From Leptospira sp. WS92.C1 (lineage in GTDB: Bacteria; Spirochaetota; Leptospiria; Leptospirales; Leptospiraceae): a stretch of DNA of 64,000 bases. Position 1 is the first letter of the stretch. Each line of letters opens with the position of its first letter. Shown here piece by piece: positions 18,961 through 28,207 of the stretch. The stretch covers positions 45,001-109,000 of the forward strand of contig NZ_CP162131.1 of the NCBI RefSeq assembly GCF_040833975.1, written 5' to 3'. The position numbers and the translations under genes are program-made. The notes beneath the pieces are model-generated. The model was not told where the DNA came from and ran no database searches. It saw only the letters and a program-made list of their open reading frames with translations.

Positions 18961-21510
18961 TTATCTTATTTCTTTTAAAGGAAGCTGAACCTTAAATACT
19001 GTTTTTCCGGGTTCAGATTGATATGAAATGGTTCCGTTGTGTTTTTCCACAATTTTTAGACAGATATCCAGGCCAAGTCCGCTGCCTTCTCCCGGAGGTT
19101 TTGTGGTGAAAAACGGATCAAAAATTTTTCCTCTTAATGATTCCGGAATTCCCGGACCAGAGTCCTCTATTTTTACAACCGCAAATCCGTTTTCTTTGGC
19201 TCCGGAAATCATGAGCTTTCCCGAGTAGTTCATGGCCTGGACCGCGTTCATGATTAGATTTGTCCAGAGATGAAGTAGGTCGTCTCGATAAATGGGAAGA
19301 AGAGGCAAATCCTCAAACTCAATCGAAAGATCCACCCCGTGTCGAAATAAATTTTGGTAAAGAGCCAAGACTATATCTATATTTTCTTTAAGATCGGAAT
19401 TTTCCAAGACGCTATCGTTTTCAAAATGAGCCAAACTTTTGAGAGCATATAAAATTTTAGAAGATCTTTCGACGGCTGTTTGGATAGTTTGGGAATTTCT
19501 TTCCGGTCCCAAAAGATCCGTAATCAATTCTAAGATGGAAAGCGAAGCGGGATGTTTAAGAATGTTTATGTATTCCTTTTCTTTTCCATAAATTCCGCAT
19601 TCGATCGCGATCTCGCAGAGTTCGTTGGAAGGATGTAAGATTCCCAGGGATTTTAATGTCACACTGACTTCTTTGACGCGTTTTCTTCTTTCCAAGCCCA
19701 GTATAAGATCCGAATGATTTCCTGCGACTTCGATTAGGGAGGAAATTTGATCGCGAATATCTTGAGATAAAGTATTGAGAAGTTGGAAATAGTTTTTCGA
19801 TTTTTCGCGAAATGATCTCGTATAGTGTTGAATGTTCTGATTGGATGCCTTGATGGCGCCTAATGGATTGTTGATCTCGTGTGCGATGCCCGAAACGAGT
19901 TGTCCCAGATCCGCGAGTTTAGCGGTCTGAACGAGTTGGGCTTGTGTTTTTGTGAGAGTGTCTATGATTTTTTCCAACTCCTTTTTTTGATCTTCGATCA
20001 ATTGATTTTTTCTTATGATTTCTTCGTTCGCGGATTTAAGATTGGCGATTTCGTTTTCCGCGTTATACACATCCGTAAGATCCGCACCGGCGGAAATGAT
20101 ATAATTTGTTTTATGATTTTTATCCTTGATTTCTCGATTTTCCCATTGGATCAATTTTCGTTCCTTAAATTTGCCGATCCAGTGTTCCTGGGTTTTTGGA
20201 AGAAACCTGCCTCGAATCATTCTCAAATAAACTTTTTTGATCTGATCTTTTTTATGAGATTCGGTGAAAATTTCCCAGAATGGATGATCCAATACTTCGT
20301 CTGAACGATATCCGAATGCATTTTCGCAAGCCTTGTTGAATCTGAGAATTTTGCCTTCTCTATCCAGGGCCACAAACAATACTCTGGTCGAGTCTAGAAT
20401 CATATTCAAAAAGTTTTTTTCCTCGATGGCTCTGTCTTCTCCAAGTTTTCTTTCCGTGATGTTTCTGAGGGAAAGTATCCAGAAATCGCTTTTTTCTATC
20501 TGCGTGGAGAAATTTCTAAGAATGACTTCGTAGTATTTGAGTTCGCCTTCCGTAAACAAACGAATATCCGGAATCGTGTCGGTTTCGTTTTTCTTATATT
20601 TTTCGACGAAATAATCCAGATCGGGGTATACTTCTTTGAGAGAAATTCCGGCGGTGTTTAGTCGGTTTAAAAATAAACTTAAAGCCGCCTCGTTATAGTC
20701 GAGTATCACATTGCTTTTATCTAATATTAAAATTCCGTCTTGAATTAAATTGAAGACCTTATCCCTGGCGACCGGAATCAGATCCATCATCTTAAAATAA
20801 AAAAGGCCGTAAGCCCAGACTAAAGCGGTAATCGAACCCGTTATCGGAAATACGTCCAAGTGAGGATTGATAAAAGGAAAAAGTCCCGCCACAGTCATCA
20901 AACCTCCAAAAAATGGAAATATAACCCCAATCAATAAGAGAAACATTTGAGCTTTTCGAAATCCGTTTAAAGTTATGAATTTCCAGATTAAAATACAGAC
21001 GATAACCAGTTGCGAGAACAGATAATAAAATACGAATAATTTCATCCAAGGGCCGTAATCATAAGCTAATGCCTTCCAAGGAGTTTCGGTTAAATATTTG
21101 ATATTGATCCGGACCCATTCAGGATGAAGTCCGGACCACACAACGATTTCATTTGAAATCGGAAAAACGATGAGTGCGATGTTTAGCGGAAACTGACGAA
21201 CAAAATTAAGAGATGTGATTCGCGGAATAAAAAAAGAAATGCCGATGACTATGATATCGTTTCCGATAAATTGAAAGTTATCCCAAAAAAGAATCCATTC
21301 TTCGTTTTTGGAAAGGATTTCGAAAAAACTTCCAAAGGAGTATATCGCAAAGCCTAAGATTACAAATAAGAATTCTCTGCTTCCTTGTACTCTCAGATTT
21401 TTATAGGTGATATAAAAATTGATCGTAAAGATCGTAAAAGAAAAACCTGAGTAAAAGGCAAATGGGGACCAAGCCAGATCCATTGATACGTGTAGAGGAG
21501 GCAGGTTCAT
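18961..21510 (-). CDS. Membrane sensor histidine kinase (7TM-PAS-PAS-HK)
   Basis: 849 residues. Residues 1-240 hold about seven membrane helices of the 7TM histidine-kinase sensor type; two PAS domains follow (~245-355 with LRNITERKLGEDR at its end, and ~365-480 with FNKACENAFGYRSDEVL). A coiled coil (480-530) leads to the H-box LADLGQLVSGIAHEINNPLG (His 544). The ATPase domain has N751 (LIMNAVQAM), GPGIPES and FFTTKPPGEGSGLGLDI. The H-to-N distance of 207 residues is about 90 longer than usual, so an extra helical insert sits between. No response regulator is adjacent. It converges on the SDR gene with only 10 bases between. Confidence 0.92.
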   Translation of the reverse strand: MNLPPLHVSMDLAWSPFAFYSGFSFTIFTINFYITYKNLRVQGSREFLFVILGFAIYSFGSFFEILSKNEEWILFWDNFQFIGNDIIVIGISFFIPRITSLNFVRQFPLNIALIVFPISNEIVVWSGLHPEWVRINIKYLTETPWKALAYDYGPWMKLFVFYYLFSQLVIVCILIWKFITLNGFRKAQMFLLLIGVIFPFFGGLMTVAGLFPFINPHLDVFPITGSITALVWAYGLFYFKMMDLIPVARDKVFNLIQDGILILDKSNVILDYNEAALSLFLNRLNTAGISLKEVYPDLDYFVEKYKKNETDTIPDIRLFTEGELKYYEVILRNFSTQIEKSDFWILSLRNITERKLGEDRAIEEKNFLNMILDSTRVLFVALDREGKILRFNKACENAFGYRSDEVLDHPFWEIFTESHKKDQIKKVYLRMIRGRFLPKTQEHWIGKFKERKLIQWENREIKDKNHKTNYIISAGADLTDVYNAENEIANLKSANEEIIRKNQLIEDQKKELEKIIDTLTKTQAQLVQTAKLADLGQLVSGIAHEINNPLGAIKASNQNIQHYTRSFREKSKNYFQLLNTLSQDIRDQISSLIEVAGNHSDLILGLERRKRVKEVSVTLKSLGILHPSNELCEIAIECGIYGKEKEYINILKHPASLSILELITDLLGPERNSQTIQTAVERSSKILYALKSLAHFENDSVLENSDLKENIDIVLALYQNLFRHGVDLSIEFEDLPLLPIYRDDLLHLWTNLIMNAVQAMNYSGKLMISGAKENGFAVVKIEDSGPGIPESLRGKIFDPFFTTKPPGEGSGLGLDICLKIVEKHNGTISYQSEPGKTVFKVQLPLKEIR

Positions 21511-21614
21511 TTTCTATATTACTTTGGGATACTATTAAAAGGAAATTCTTAAATACAAACTGTCCGTAGCATAGCCAAATTAATCCGATTGGGAAGAAGA
21601 AAAATAATGCGAAA

Positions 21615-22166
21615 TTAAAAATTGGAATTTTTTATTTTATTCTGGGAAGTTTCGGCCCATTCTAAGAAACTTTTTGTAGTGGTGATTCCGAAGTCCAAGG
21701 TGATTAGACTCAGAGTTGTTGGCGCTTTTGATTCTCCCAGTTCTTCCACAAACTTGCGAATATTCTCATAAATGCCCATCAGTCGAATCACTTCCTCCCT
21801 TGTATCCTGTAGATGTTTGATCAGAACTTCCTTTTGAACATGATCACCGAAATAAAGTTTAAGAAGAAGCTCATTGCGATACGGAGATTTTTCAACGGGT
21901 TTTTCTAACCAATCCTTGAGCTCTTTTTTTCCTTTAGAAGTGATTTTGTAGATTGTGGTTTCGGAGCCGGATCCTTTTTTTTCTTTGAAAGATTTGAGAC
22001 ATCCTTCTTTTTCAAGTTGTTTTAGGATCGGATAAATTTGTCCAAAACTCTCCTGCCAGAAAAAACCGATGCTTTGTTCGATCGATTTTTTGACTTCGTA
22101 GGCGTTCATAGGGGAATGAGCCAGTATTCCTAAGAGCGCATAACGTGTTTTGTTGACACGAGCCAT
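21615..22166 (-). CDS. PadR family transcriptional regulator
   Basis: 183 residues. The winged helix MARVNKTRYALLGILAHSP...AYEVKKSIEQSIGFFWQESFGQIYPILKQLEKEG is the PadR signature, followed by the C-terminal dimerisation helices typical of PadR-s2 proteins. Two palindromes of TATCT/AGATA type lie about 140-170 bases upstream and are candidate operators. The neighbour upstream on the same strand is a CrtI-like oxidoreductase that it may regulate. Confidence 0.9.
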   Translation of the reverse strand: MARVNKTRYALLGILAHSPMNAYEVKKSIEQSIGFFWQESFGQIYPILKQLEKEGCLKSFKEKKGSGSETTIYKITSKGKKELKDWLEKPVEKSPYRNELLLKLYFGDHVQKEVLIKHLQDTREEVIRLMGIYENIRKFVEELGESKAPTTLSLITLDFGITTTKSFLEWAETSQNKIKNSNF

Positions 22167-22307
22167 GTTAGAGTTTTTCTCTCCGACGCGGATCGCAGCT
22201 GTTTTTTAGTCGGTTGAAAGCTGAGAATAAGAGAAACGCGGAAAGTTGGGAGTTCCTGTATGTTTTCGAGGTTAAAAACAAATTAGAGGGCATACAATCG
22301 GATTCTA

Positions 22308-22335
22308 TATCTGTTAGATACTATCTGGCAGATAG
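22308..22335. promoter_or_regulatory. Double palindrome, candidate PadR operator
   Basis: TATCT-gtt-AGATA (22308-22320) is directly followed by CTATCTG-g-CAGATAG (22321-22335). The two share the TATCT/AGATA half sites and lie upstream of the PadR gene in a 268-base gap. Spacing on one helix face and the symmetry fit a dimeric winged-helix repressor; autoregulation is the simplest reading (inference). Confidence 0.55.
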
Positions 22336-22434
22336 ATCAAGCATTATTTAACATTGAGAAATGCTGGGTATGTCCGCACAATTATACAATCATAGACCCA
22401 GAACCATATGTGAGTTTTTATTCGCTTTTGTATG

Positions 22435-24048
22435 TTATTTCCTTTTACCTGCTTCTCGAAAGATTTGGATCATCTTGAGTCCGTCCGCAAGATGGGCGAC
22501 AGCACTGATACCGCCCATCATTGCTCCGCTCATGCCTGGAGAGGCTGCGTCGGCTCCTGTGAGAAATAAATTTTTAATCGGAGTGATCGTAGAAAACCAA
22601 GGCGCTTCTGTTTCTCGAAATCGATCCGGTACACAAGGAAGTCCGTAGATCGTTCCTTTTTTATGAAGTGTGAAATGTTCCGTCGTAAGGGGTGTCGAAA
22701 CTTCAGTGTATTCTACCATATCCTTAAATCCTGGAAAACGTTCTTCGAGATAGTTTAAAAGTCTGTTTTTGATGGACTCTTTGAGCTGTTTGTATTCTTC
22801 GTCTCTTTCCTTCCAAGGTTGGTCCTTCCATTTTAAGAAGGGTGTGTAATCCGTAAAAGCGATGACTTCTGCCGTATGTGCGTGTGCGTGAGGATCTTTG
22901 AGGGAAGGAAAGGAGAGATAGGCGCCGGGGACCGAGTCGTTTTGAATCCAATTCAAACCGTCTTTAAAATTCTGATCATGATCCAAGGTGCTATAAATCC
23001 AATAATTTTCTCCTAAGAAGCCAAGTTTCCTCGGATCGTCTTTGAGTCCGATATAAAGTGTTACGTTAGTGGTGAGCGGAAAGCGATCAGCAAAGGTCTT
23101 GAGTTTATCCAAGAAAGGAATTTGAAATTTAGAAGGAATCAGTTTTGTATAAGTGTTTAGAGCACCTGCATTGGAAATGATCGTGTCGGCGGTATATTCT
23201 TCTAAAATTTCTCGATTGGCTTCTTCGGATTTTTTTCTATTCTTAACCCGAACCCCCACTGCCTTTCCGTCTTGTATTAGAATTTCTTGAACTTCTCTGG
23301 AAAGAAGAATCCGTCCTCCTTTTTCTTGAATGATCTTTTGAACGGATTGTGCGATCACTCCAGAGCCACCTACCGGATAATATCCGCCTCGAAGATAGTG
23401 GGCTACGATCATTGAGTGAATTGCAAAGGCACTCTGAGAAGGTGGAAGACCGTAGTCCCCCCACTGAGAGGCGAGAATCGCTTTCAACTTGGGTGATTTA
23501 AAATTCCTATCCAAATAATCTTTTGTCGTAATCAATGCGGAATCGGTGCCAATCAAATCGATCGTATGTTCGAATTTATCCAAGAATGGCGGAAGTGCTT
23601 TTAGCATCATATGTCTTCCGTGCCATCCAGCTATTCTTTGGACGTCGTCGAAATAATTTTCGATCGCTTGGAATTCATCAGGAAATAATAATATTAGGTC
23701 TTTTTGATATTCTTTCGGATCACTGTTTTCACCAAACGTAAAACCCGGATAAACGAACTTTTCAAAAATCTGAGGCATTTTATACCATTCGATTTCGTTG
23801 CGAGTCACAAGATCGAAAATTTTACGTAACATGGAATTTTTATCCATATCTCCGATATAATGGATCCCCACATCCCAAAGAAATTTTCCTTCTCTTTTAA
23901 ACACATGGGTAAACCCTCCAGCCTTAAAGTGTTGTTCGAGAATCAGAACTCTTTTGTTTCTATATTGTGCCATCAAAGAAGCAACGGTTAAGGCGCCGAT
24001 TCCGGATCCGATTAGGATCAGATCGTAATGAGTTTCTTTGATATCCAT
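22435..24048 (-). CDS. CrtI/retinol-saturase-like FAD oxidoreductase
   Basis: 537 residues. The N-terminal FAD/NAD site DLILIGSGIGALTVASLMA, the glutamate-ending strand VLILEQHFKAGGFTHVF and the C-terminal LTGADAASPGMSGAMMGGISA are those of phytoene-desaturase-related and all-trans-retinol 13,14-reductase-like proteins. No carotenoid genes are adjacent, so it more likely acts on another isoprenoid or lipid. The gene ends 268 bases before the PadR regulator on the same strand. Confidence 0.87.
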   Translation of the reverse strand: MDIKETHYDLILIGSGIGALTVASLMAQYRNKRVLILEQHFKAGGFTHVFKREGKFLWDVGIHYIGDMDKNSMLRKIFDLVTRNEIEWYKMPQIFEKFVYPGFTFGENSDPKEYQKDLILLFPDEFQAIENYFDDVQRIAGWHGRHMMLKALPPFLDKFEHTIDLIGTDSALITTKDYLDRNFKSPKLKAILASQWGDYGLPPSQSAFAIHSMIVAHYLRGGYYPVGGSGVIAQSVQKIIQEKGGRILLSREVQEILIQDGKAVGVRVKNRKKSEEANREILEEYTADTIISNAGALNTYTKLIPSKFQIPFLDKLKTFADRFPLTTNVTLYIGLKDDPRKLGFLGENYWIYSTLDHDQNFKDGLNWIQNDSVPGAYLSFPSLKDPHAHAHTAEVIAFTDYTPFLKWKDQPWKERDEEYKQLKESIKNRLLNYLEERFPGFKDMVEYTEVSTPLTTEHFTLHKKGTIYGLPCVPDRFRETEAPWFSTITPIKNLFLTGADAASPGMSGAMMGGISAVAHLADGLKMIQIFREAGKRK

Positions 24049-24593
24049 TGTAATGAATTCTCCGGAAAAAGGTTTCGGATAGATTGTTCGGATCCAGAAG
24101 TTTCTGTCTTCTTAAAAATCGAATCAGAATGACATTCCTTACGACGGGGCGGGGGATTTACAGTCTTACGAACAAATTGTAGGAACTCATACGAATCGTA
24201 AAAGGGAAGGTCTCTGTTTGCAAAGAGAGAATGTGGGAACTCATACGATTTTTCTGTAACATCCGTAAAAATGTAGGATCTCCTTCGAACAATACAAGGA
24301 GCTTTACTCTTGAAGTTTCGGATGGGAAACAAGAAAAGTAGGAACTCATACGTTCGATTCTTTCATACATTCACAAAATTGTGCGGGAACTTCTGCAAAT
24401 CAGCGGATTTTGGTTTTGTCTGATAAAAAAGTAGGAACTCTTACAAGATTCAATCGGAACAAATCGTTGTCTCTAACGGGATTTTACAAAGGAAAAAAGA
24501 AATTCAAATTCAAGGAAGCTTGTCCTAAAAGTAAAAATGAGCGGGAGAAAATTCTCTCTGCGAAGATTGGATCCAAGTTGAAAAAAGTCGGGA
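24049..24593. other. Intergenic region with short repeats
   Basis: 545 bases; the short open frames in it carry repeat sequence and no coding character. It contains the six-copy repeat array described separately and presumably the promoter of the oxidoreductase gene that starts at 24048. Confidence 0.55.
24179..24445. repeat. Six copies of a GTAGGAACTCATACG-like 15-mer
   Basis: Copies at 24179, 24233, 24273, 24338, 24383 and 24431, spaced 40-65 bases, all in the same orientation. The consensus GTAGGAACTCnTACg is itself nearly palindromic (GTAGGA..TCnTAC). A further inverse copy is seen at 43903-43917. Looks like a genome-wide intergenic repeat with a local cluster here. Confidence 0.75.
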
Positions 24594-24959
<366 letters not shown>

Positions 24960-24976
24960 AGAAAAACCCTCGATTC

Positions 24977-25008
<32 letters not shown>

Positions 25009-25155
25009 CAGTGTATAGGAGATTCCCGGGAAGCCCCCGGGACCGTTTGCAAAAACGCTTGTTATAAAAACTATTCTCTCTGTACTATAGACGCACCGAA
25101 CAAATGTTATGGTTTATTGAAACTTCAAAAGAAAAGAAATTAGGGAGAATTTGAA

Positions 25156-26777
25156 ATGTCAGTCAACACAATCGCCAATCCAAACTTAAAAACAAACGGC
25201 AATTACACAGGGAAAGGGTATCAGGTGGCACAGAATCCGGCCACTTTAGAGGAAATCGGCCGGGTTGCGAACACAGATCTCACAAAAATGCCTGAAATTT
25301 TTAAAAAGGCGAGAGACGCTCAAAAACAATGGGCTCAGACAAAGTTTACGATTCGTAAAAAACACGTTCTTAAAATGCGGGATTATATCGTGGATCATGC
25401 GGAAGAGTTAGCGGAAATTGTAAGCAAGGATAATGGGAAATCCCGAATGGATGCGCTTGCAACCGAGGTTCTTCCTGCGGCTCTCGCGGCGGATTGGTAT
25501 GCGAAGAATGCAAGACATCACCTTCAACCTAAAAAACTTCCGATGTCCACGTTCTTATTTTTTAACAAAAAAAACGAACTGCACAGAGTTCCTCTCGGTG
25601 TGGTTGGAATCATCAGTCCTTGGAATTATCCTCTCTCCATTCCGTTCGGGGAGATTACGATGGGTTTGATGGCGGGTAACGCAATTCTCTTAAAGGTGGC
25701 TCAGGCTACGATTCTCGTGGGACAAGCGATTGAAAGGATCGTGGCCGCGGGAGAATTGCCGGAAGGACTTTTTTATCATATTGTGGGTTCGGGCGGCTCT
25801 GTTTCCAAAGGTTTTTTTGAGAATCGTGTGGATAAAATATTCTTCACCGGATCGGTTGCGACCGGTAAAACCTTGATACCGCTGCGGTTCCCACGTTAAC
25901 CCCTTTGTCCCTCGAATTGGGTGGAAAGGATCCGATGATCGTTTTAGAAGATGCAGATTTGGAACGCGCAGTAAACGGTGCGGCTTGGGCAGGTTATCAA
26001 AACGCGGGTCAATCCTGCGGCGGTGTGGAACGAGTGTATGTGCAGGAAAAAGTATATGATCGATTTGTAAACTTATTAGCCGCAAAAACAAAGGCGATTC
26101 GTCACGGAGCGGATTTGAACTTCGAAATCGATATGGGTTCAATGACTACGGAAGAACAGCTCAGCACCGTAAAACAGCAAGTAGACGGAGCCGTAAGACA
26201 AGGAGCGAAGATCGTCGCCCAATCCTCTCCGAGCGGAAATACAAAAGGACATTTTTATCCCGCGACCTTGATCGTAGATGTAAACCATTCTATGGAATTG
26301 ATGAAAGAGGAGAATTTCGGTCCAGTCATTCCTGTGATGAAATTCAAGACAATTGAAGAGGCGATCTCTCTCGCAAACGACTCTTCGATGGCTCTGACTT
26401 CTTCCGTTTGGACTCGCAATCTTTCTCTCGGAAAAAAGATCGCAAAAAAATTAGAGTCCGGCGTGACTACAATCAACGATCATCTCTACACTCATGGACA
26501 ATCCGAAACTCCCTGGGGCGGTTGGAAGGAATCGGGATTGGGAAGAACTCACTCTGGTCTCGGATTCGATGAAATGACTCAAGCTAAACTTGTGAACTGG
26601 GACATCATTCCTTCTAAAAGAAATATTTGGTGGTATCCATTTAGCAAAACTTCGTATGAAGCGATCCTTGCGGCGATGCGATTTAATTTTACCAAAAATC
26701 CGATCTCTCTGATCGTAAACGGAATCAAACTCACTACCTTTATGATCGGTAAGATGTTTACTTCTTGGAAGGTTTGA
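25156..26777 (+). pseudogene. Aldehyde dehydrogenase interrupted by a single frameshift
   Basis: Two adjacent frames (25156-25899 and 25905-26777) are the halves of one ~540-residue aldehyde dehydrogenase. The first ends KIFFTGSVATGKTLIP then goes out of frame; the second resumes with AAVPTLTPLSLELGGKDP if one base is added near 25880. Catalytic Glu (LELGGKDP) and Cys (NAGQSCGG) are both in the second half, and the substrate-binding PWNYPLSIPFGE is in the first. A one-base loss around ACCGCT (25878-25883) explains all. Either a young pseudogene, a sequencing error, or unlikely programmed shifting; no slippery heptamer is evident. The C-terminal ~45 residues extend beyond usual family length and look membrane-associated. 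Confidence 0.88.
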
Positions 26778-26833
26778 GATTCCGGACGGGATTAAGATCT
26801 TCTGAAAAGGGTCCAGGAAGAAGTCATATCCCT

Positions 26834-26879
26834 CCGATTTTCTTTGAAATCGGACTTCAAGTCCGAGTCAAGTTTTTTT
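26834..26879 (+). terminator. Terminator region with palindrome copy 2
   Basis: Hairpin CCGATTT/AAATCGG (26834-26853) overlaps the palindrome CGGACTTCAAGTCCG (26851-26865, second copy of the 11430 element) and ends in a run of seven T (26873-26879). Likely termination of the aldehyde dehydrogenase transcript. Confidence 0.65.
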
Positions 26880-26922
26880 CAGAAGGACATTGTTTGTAGG
26901 AACAATCTATATTCTAAAATTT

Positions 26923-27354
26923 TTATGAAAAAATTTTCCGAAATCCTTCGGGAAGATTTCCCAACTTGCGGGTAGTATAGTCCATAAAGACGATTCCGGT
27001 TTTTGCCTCGCAGATCACTTTTCCGTTTGCAGGTCCGGCTGCATGGGACATTCTATAAAAAATGTCGCATCCTCTCGGATTAAAATCACCCGCTGTGATT
27101 TCCACACGGATTTTATCCCTAAAAAAAGCTTCCGCTTTGTAGACGACCGCGATATCGGTCATGATGATCCCGAGACCGTCCACGTTGAGTTCGTTGTAGT
27201 TGTGTTCTAAAAAAAATCTGGCCCGCGCTTCGTGTAAAAGTGAAATGACTCGATCGTGAGCTAAGTGATCCGCAAAATTGACGTCATAGATACGGACGTC
27301 AAGATCTACAGACCAAATGAATTTTTGCGGAAGTTCTAGTTGGATTCTGGGCAT
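26923..27354 (-). CDS. Acyl-CoA thioesterase, 4-hydroxybenzoyl-CoA thioesterase-like (hotdog fold)
   Basis: 143 residues, typical hotdog length. Seen: VRIYDVNFADHLAHDRVISLLHEARARFF, with the Asp/His pair of the DHNxH-like region, AVVYKAEAFFRDKIRVEI and a C-terminal KTGIVFMDYTTRKLGNLP. It should hydrolyse an acyl-CoA thioester; the physiological acyl group is unknown. The gene starts 8 bases after the end of the Yip1-like gene on the same strand and is probably co-transcribed with it. Confidence 0.85.
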   Translation of the reverse strand: MPRIQLELPQKFIWSVDLDVRIYDVNFADHLAHDRVISLLHEARARFFLEHNYNELNVDGLGIIMTDIAVVYKAEAFFRDKIRVEITAGDFNPRGCDIFYRMSHAAGPANGKVICEAKTGIVFMDYTTRKLGNLPEGFRKIFS

Positions 27355-27362
27355 AAGATTTT

Positions 27363-28085
27363 CTATTTTTTCCCTTCCGATTGCGCTTTTTCCATCGCTT
27401 TCCGAATGATTTCCGCTGCTTCGTTCTCGCCTTTTTGTTCTTCCTCTCTACTTGTCTCTGTTTTTTTAGAATTCATGCTTTCCATCAGTTTGTAGTCTTT
27501 GATATATGAAGACATTCTTGAATACTGAATGTAAAAAAGAAAAGCAAAGAATACACAAAGTATAATGGCGGTTCTTTTTACGGGAGCTTCCAAATACAAG
27601 GTCAATGCAAGAAAAAATAAAAAGGGAATGTAAAAGATAAACGCGGTTCCGATTCCGATTCCGGCATACAGATGGATCAGTCCTCCAAAACTTTGTAAAA
27701 TGGCTCCGATCCAAAATGTACTGAAGATCGCGGTGCTTGCTCGAAAGCTGCGTTCCCAATTTGTCACCCCTCCACATGCCCAAGAGATAAACATATAACA
27801 AAATCCTAAAACGGGAAATGCGATTAAACTCGCTAAGAAGTAAACGATCGGGATTTCAAAAAATAAAAATGAAATCGGAGGAGCCGAAACACCGGTGGGA
27901 GTAAAAAGAGTCATACCTAAAACGGCGCTTATATAAAAAAAACCGAGAAAGGTTAGAAAGCGAAAATACAAGGATAAGATTGTTTCGGGTGTTTTGGGAA
28001 GATTTTGCCAAAAGGACACCGGTTTGATCAGTATGTCTCGTGCTTCGGCAACAATGGTTTGAAAGGAATAAGAAAAATTAAACAT
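27363..28085 (-). CDS. Yip1-like integral membrane protein
   Basis: 240 residues with about five membrane helices between residues 40 and 190, then a charged coiled tail (KKTETSREEEQKGENEAAEIIRKAMEKAQ). The N-terminal IVAEARDILIKPVSFWQNLPK is the usual lead-in of bacterial Yip1-domain proteins, where it is an amphipathic segment before the membrane part. Function unknown, probably envelope. Followed closely by the thioesterase gene. Confidence 0.65.
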   Translation of the reverse strand: MFNFSYSFQTIVAEARDILIKPVSFWQNLPKTPETILSLYFRFLTFLGFFYISAVLGMTLFTPTGVSAPPISFLFFEIPIVYFLASLIAFPVLGFCYMFISWACGGVTNWERSFRASTAIFSTFWIGAILQSFGGLIHLYAGIGIGTAFIFYIPFLFFLALTLYLEAPVKRTAIILCVFFAFLFYIQYSRMSSYIKDYKLMESMNSKKTETSREEEQKGENEAAEIIRKAMEKAQSEGKK

Positions 28086-28207
28086 GCGAACTCCGCTTTC
28101 GCACAGATTTTTCGTTAAAACCTGGTTGGCAAGGACGAAAAGAAAAACGAATTTTCGAAAGAAACCGATTCCGGATTCGATTTTGCAATCAATATGACTC
28201 GATCGAT

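Noticed and set aside
25156..26777. Programmed frameshifting in the aldehyde dehydrogenase
   Set aside because: No slippery heptamer or following structure at the junction; a simple base loss explains it.
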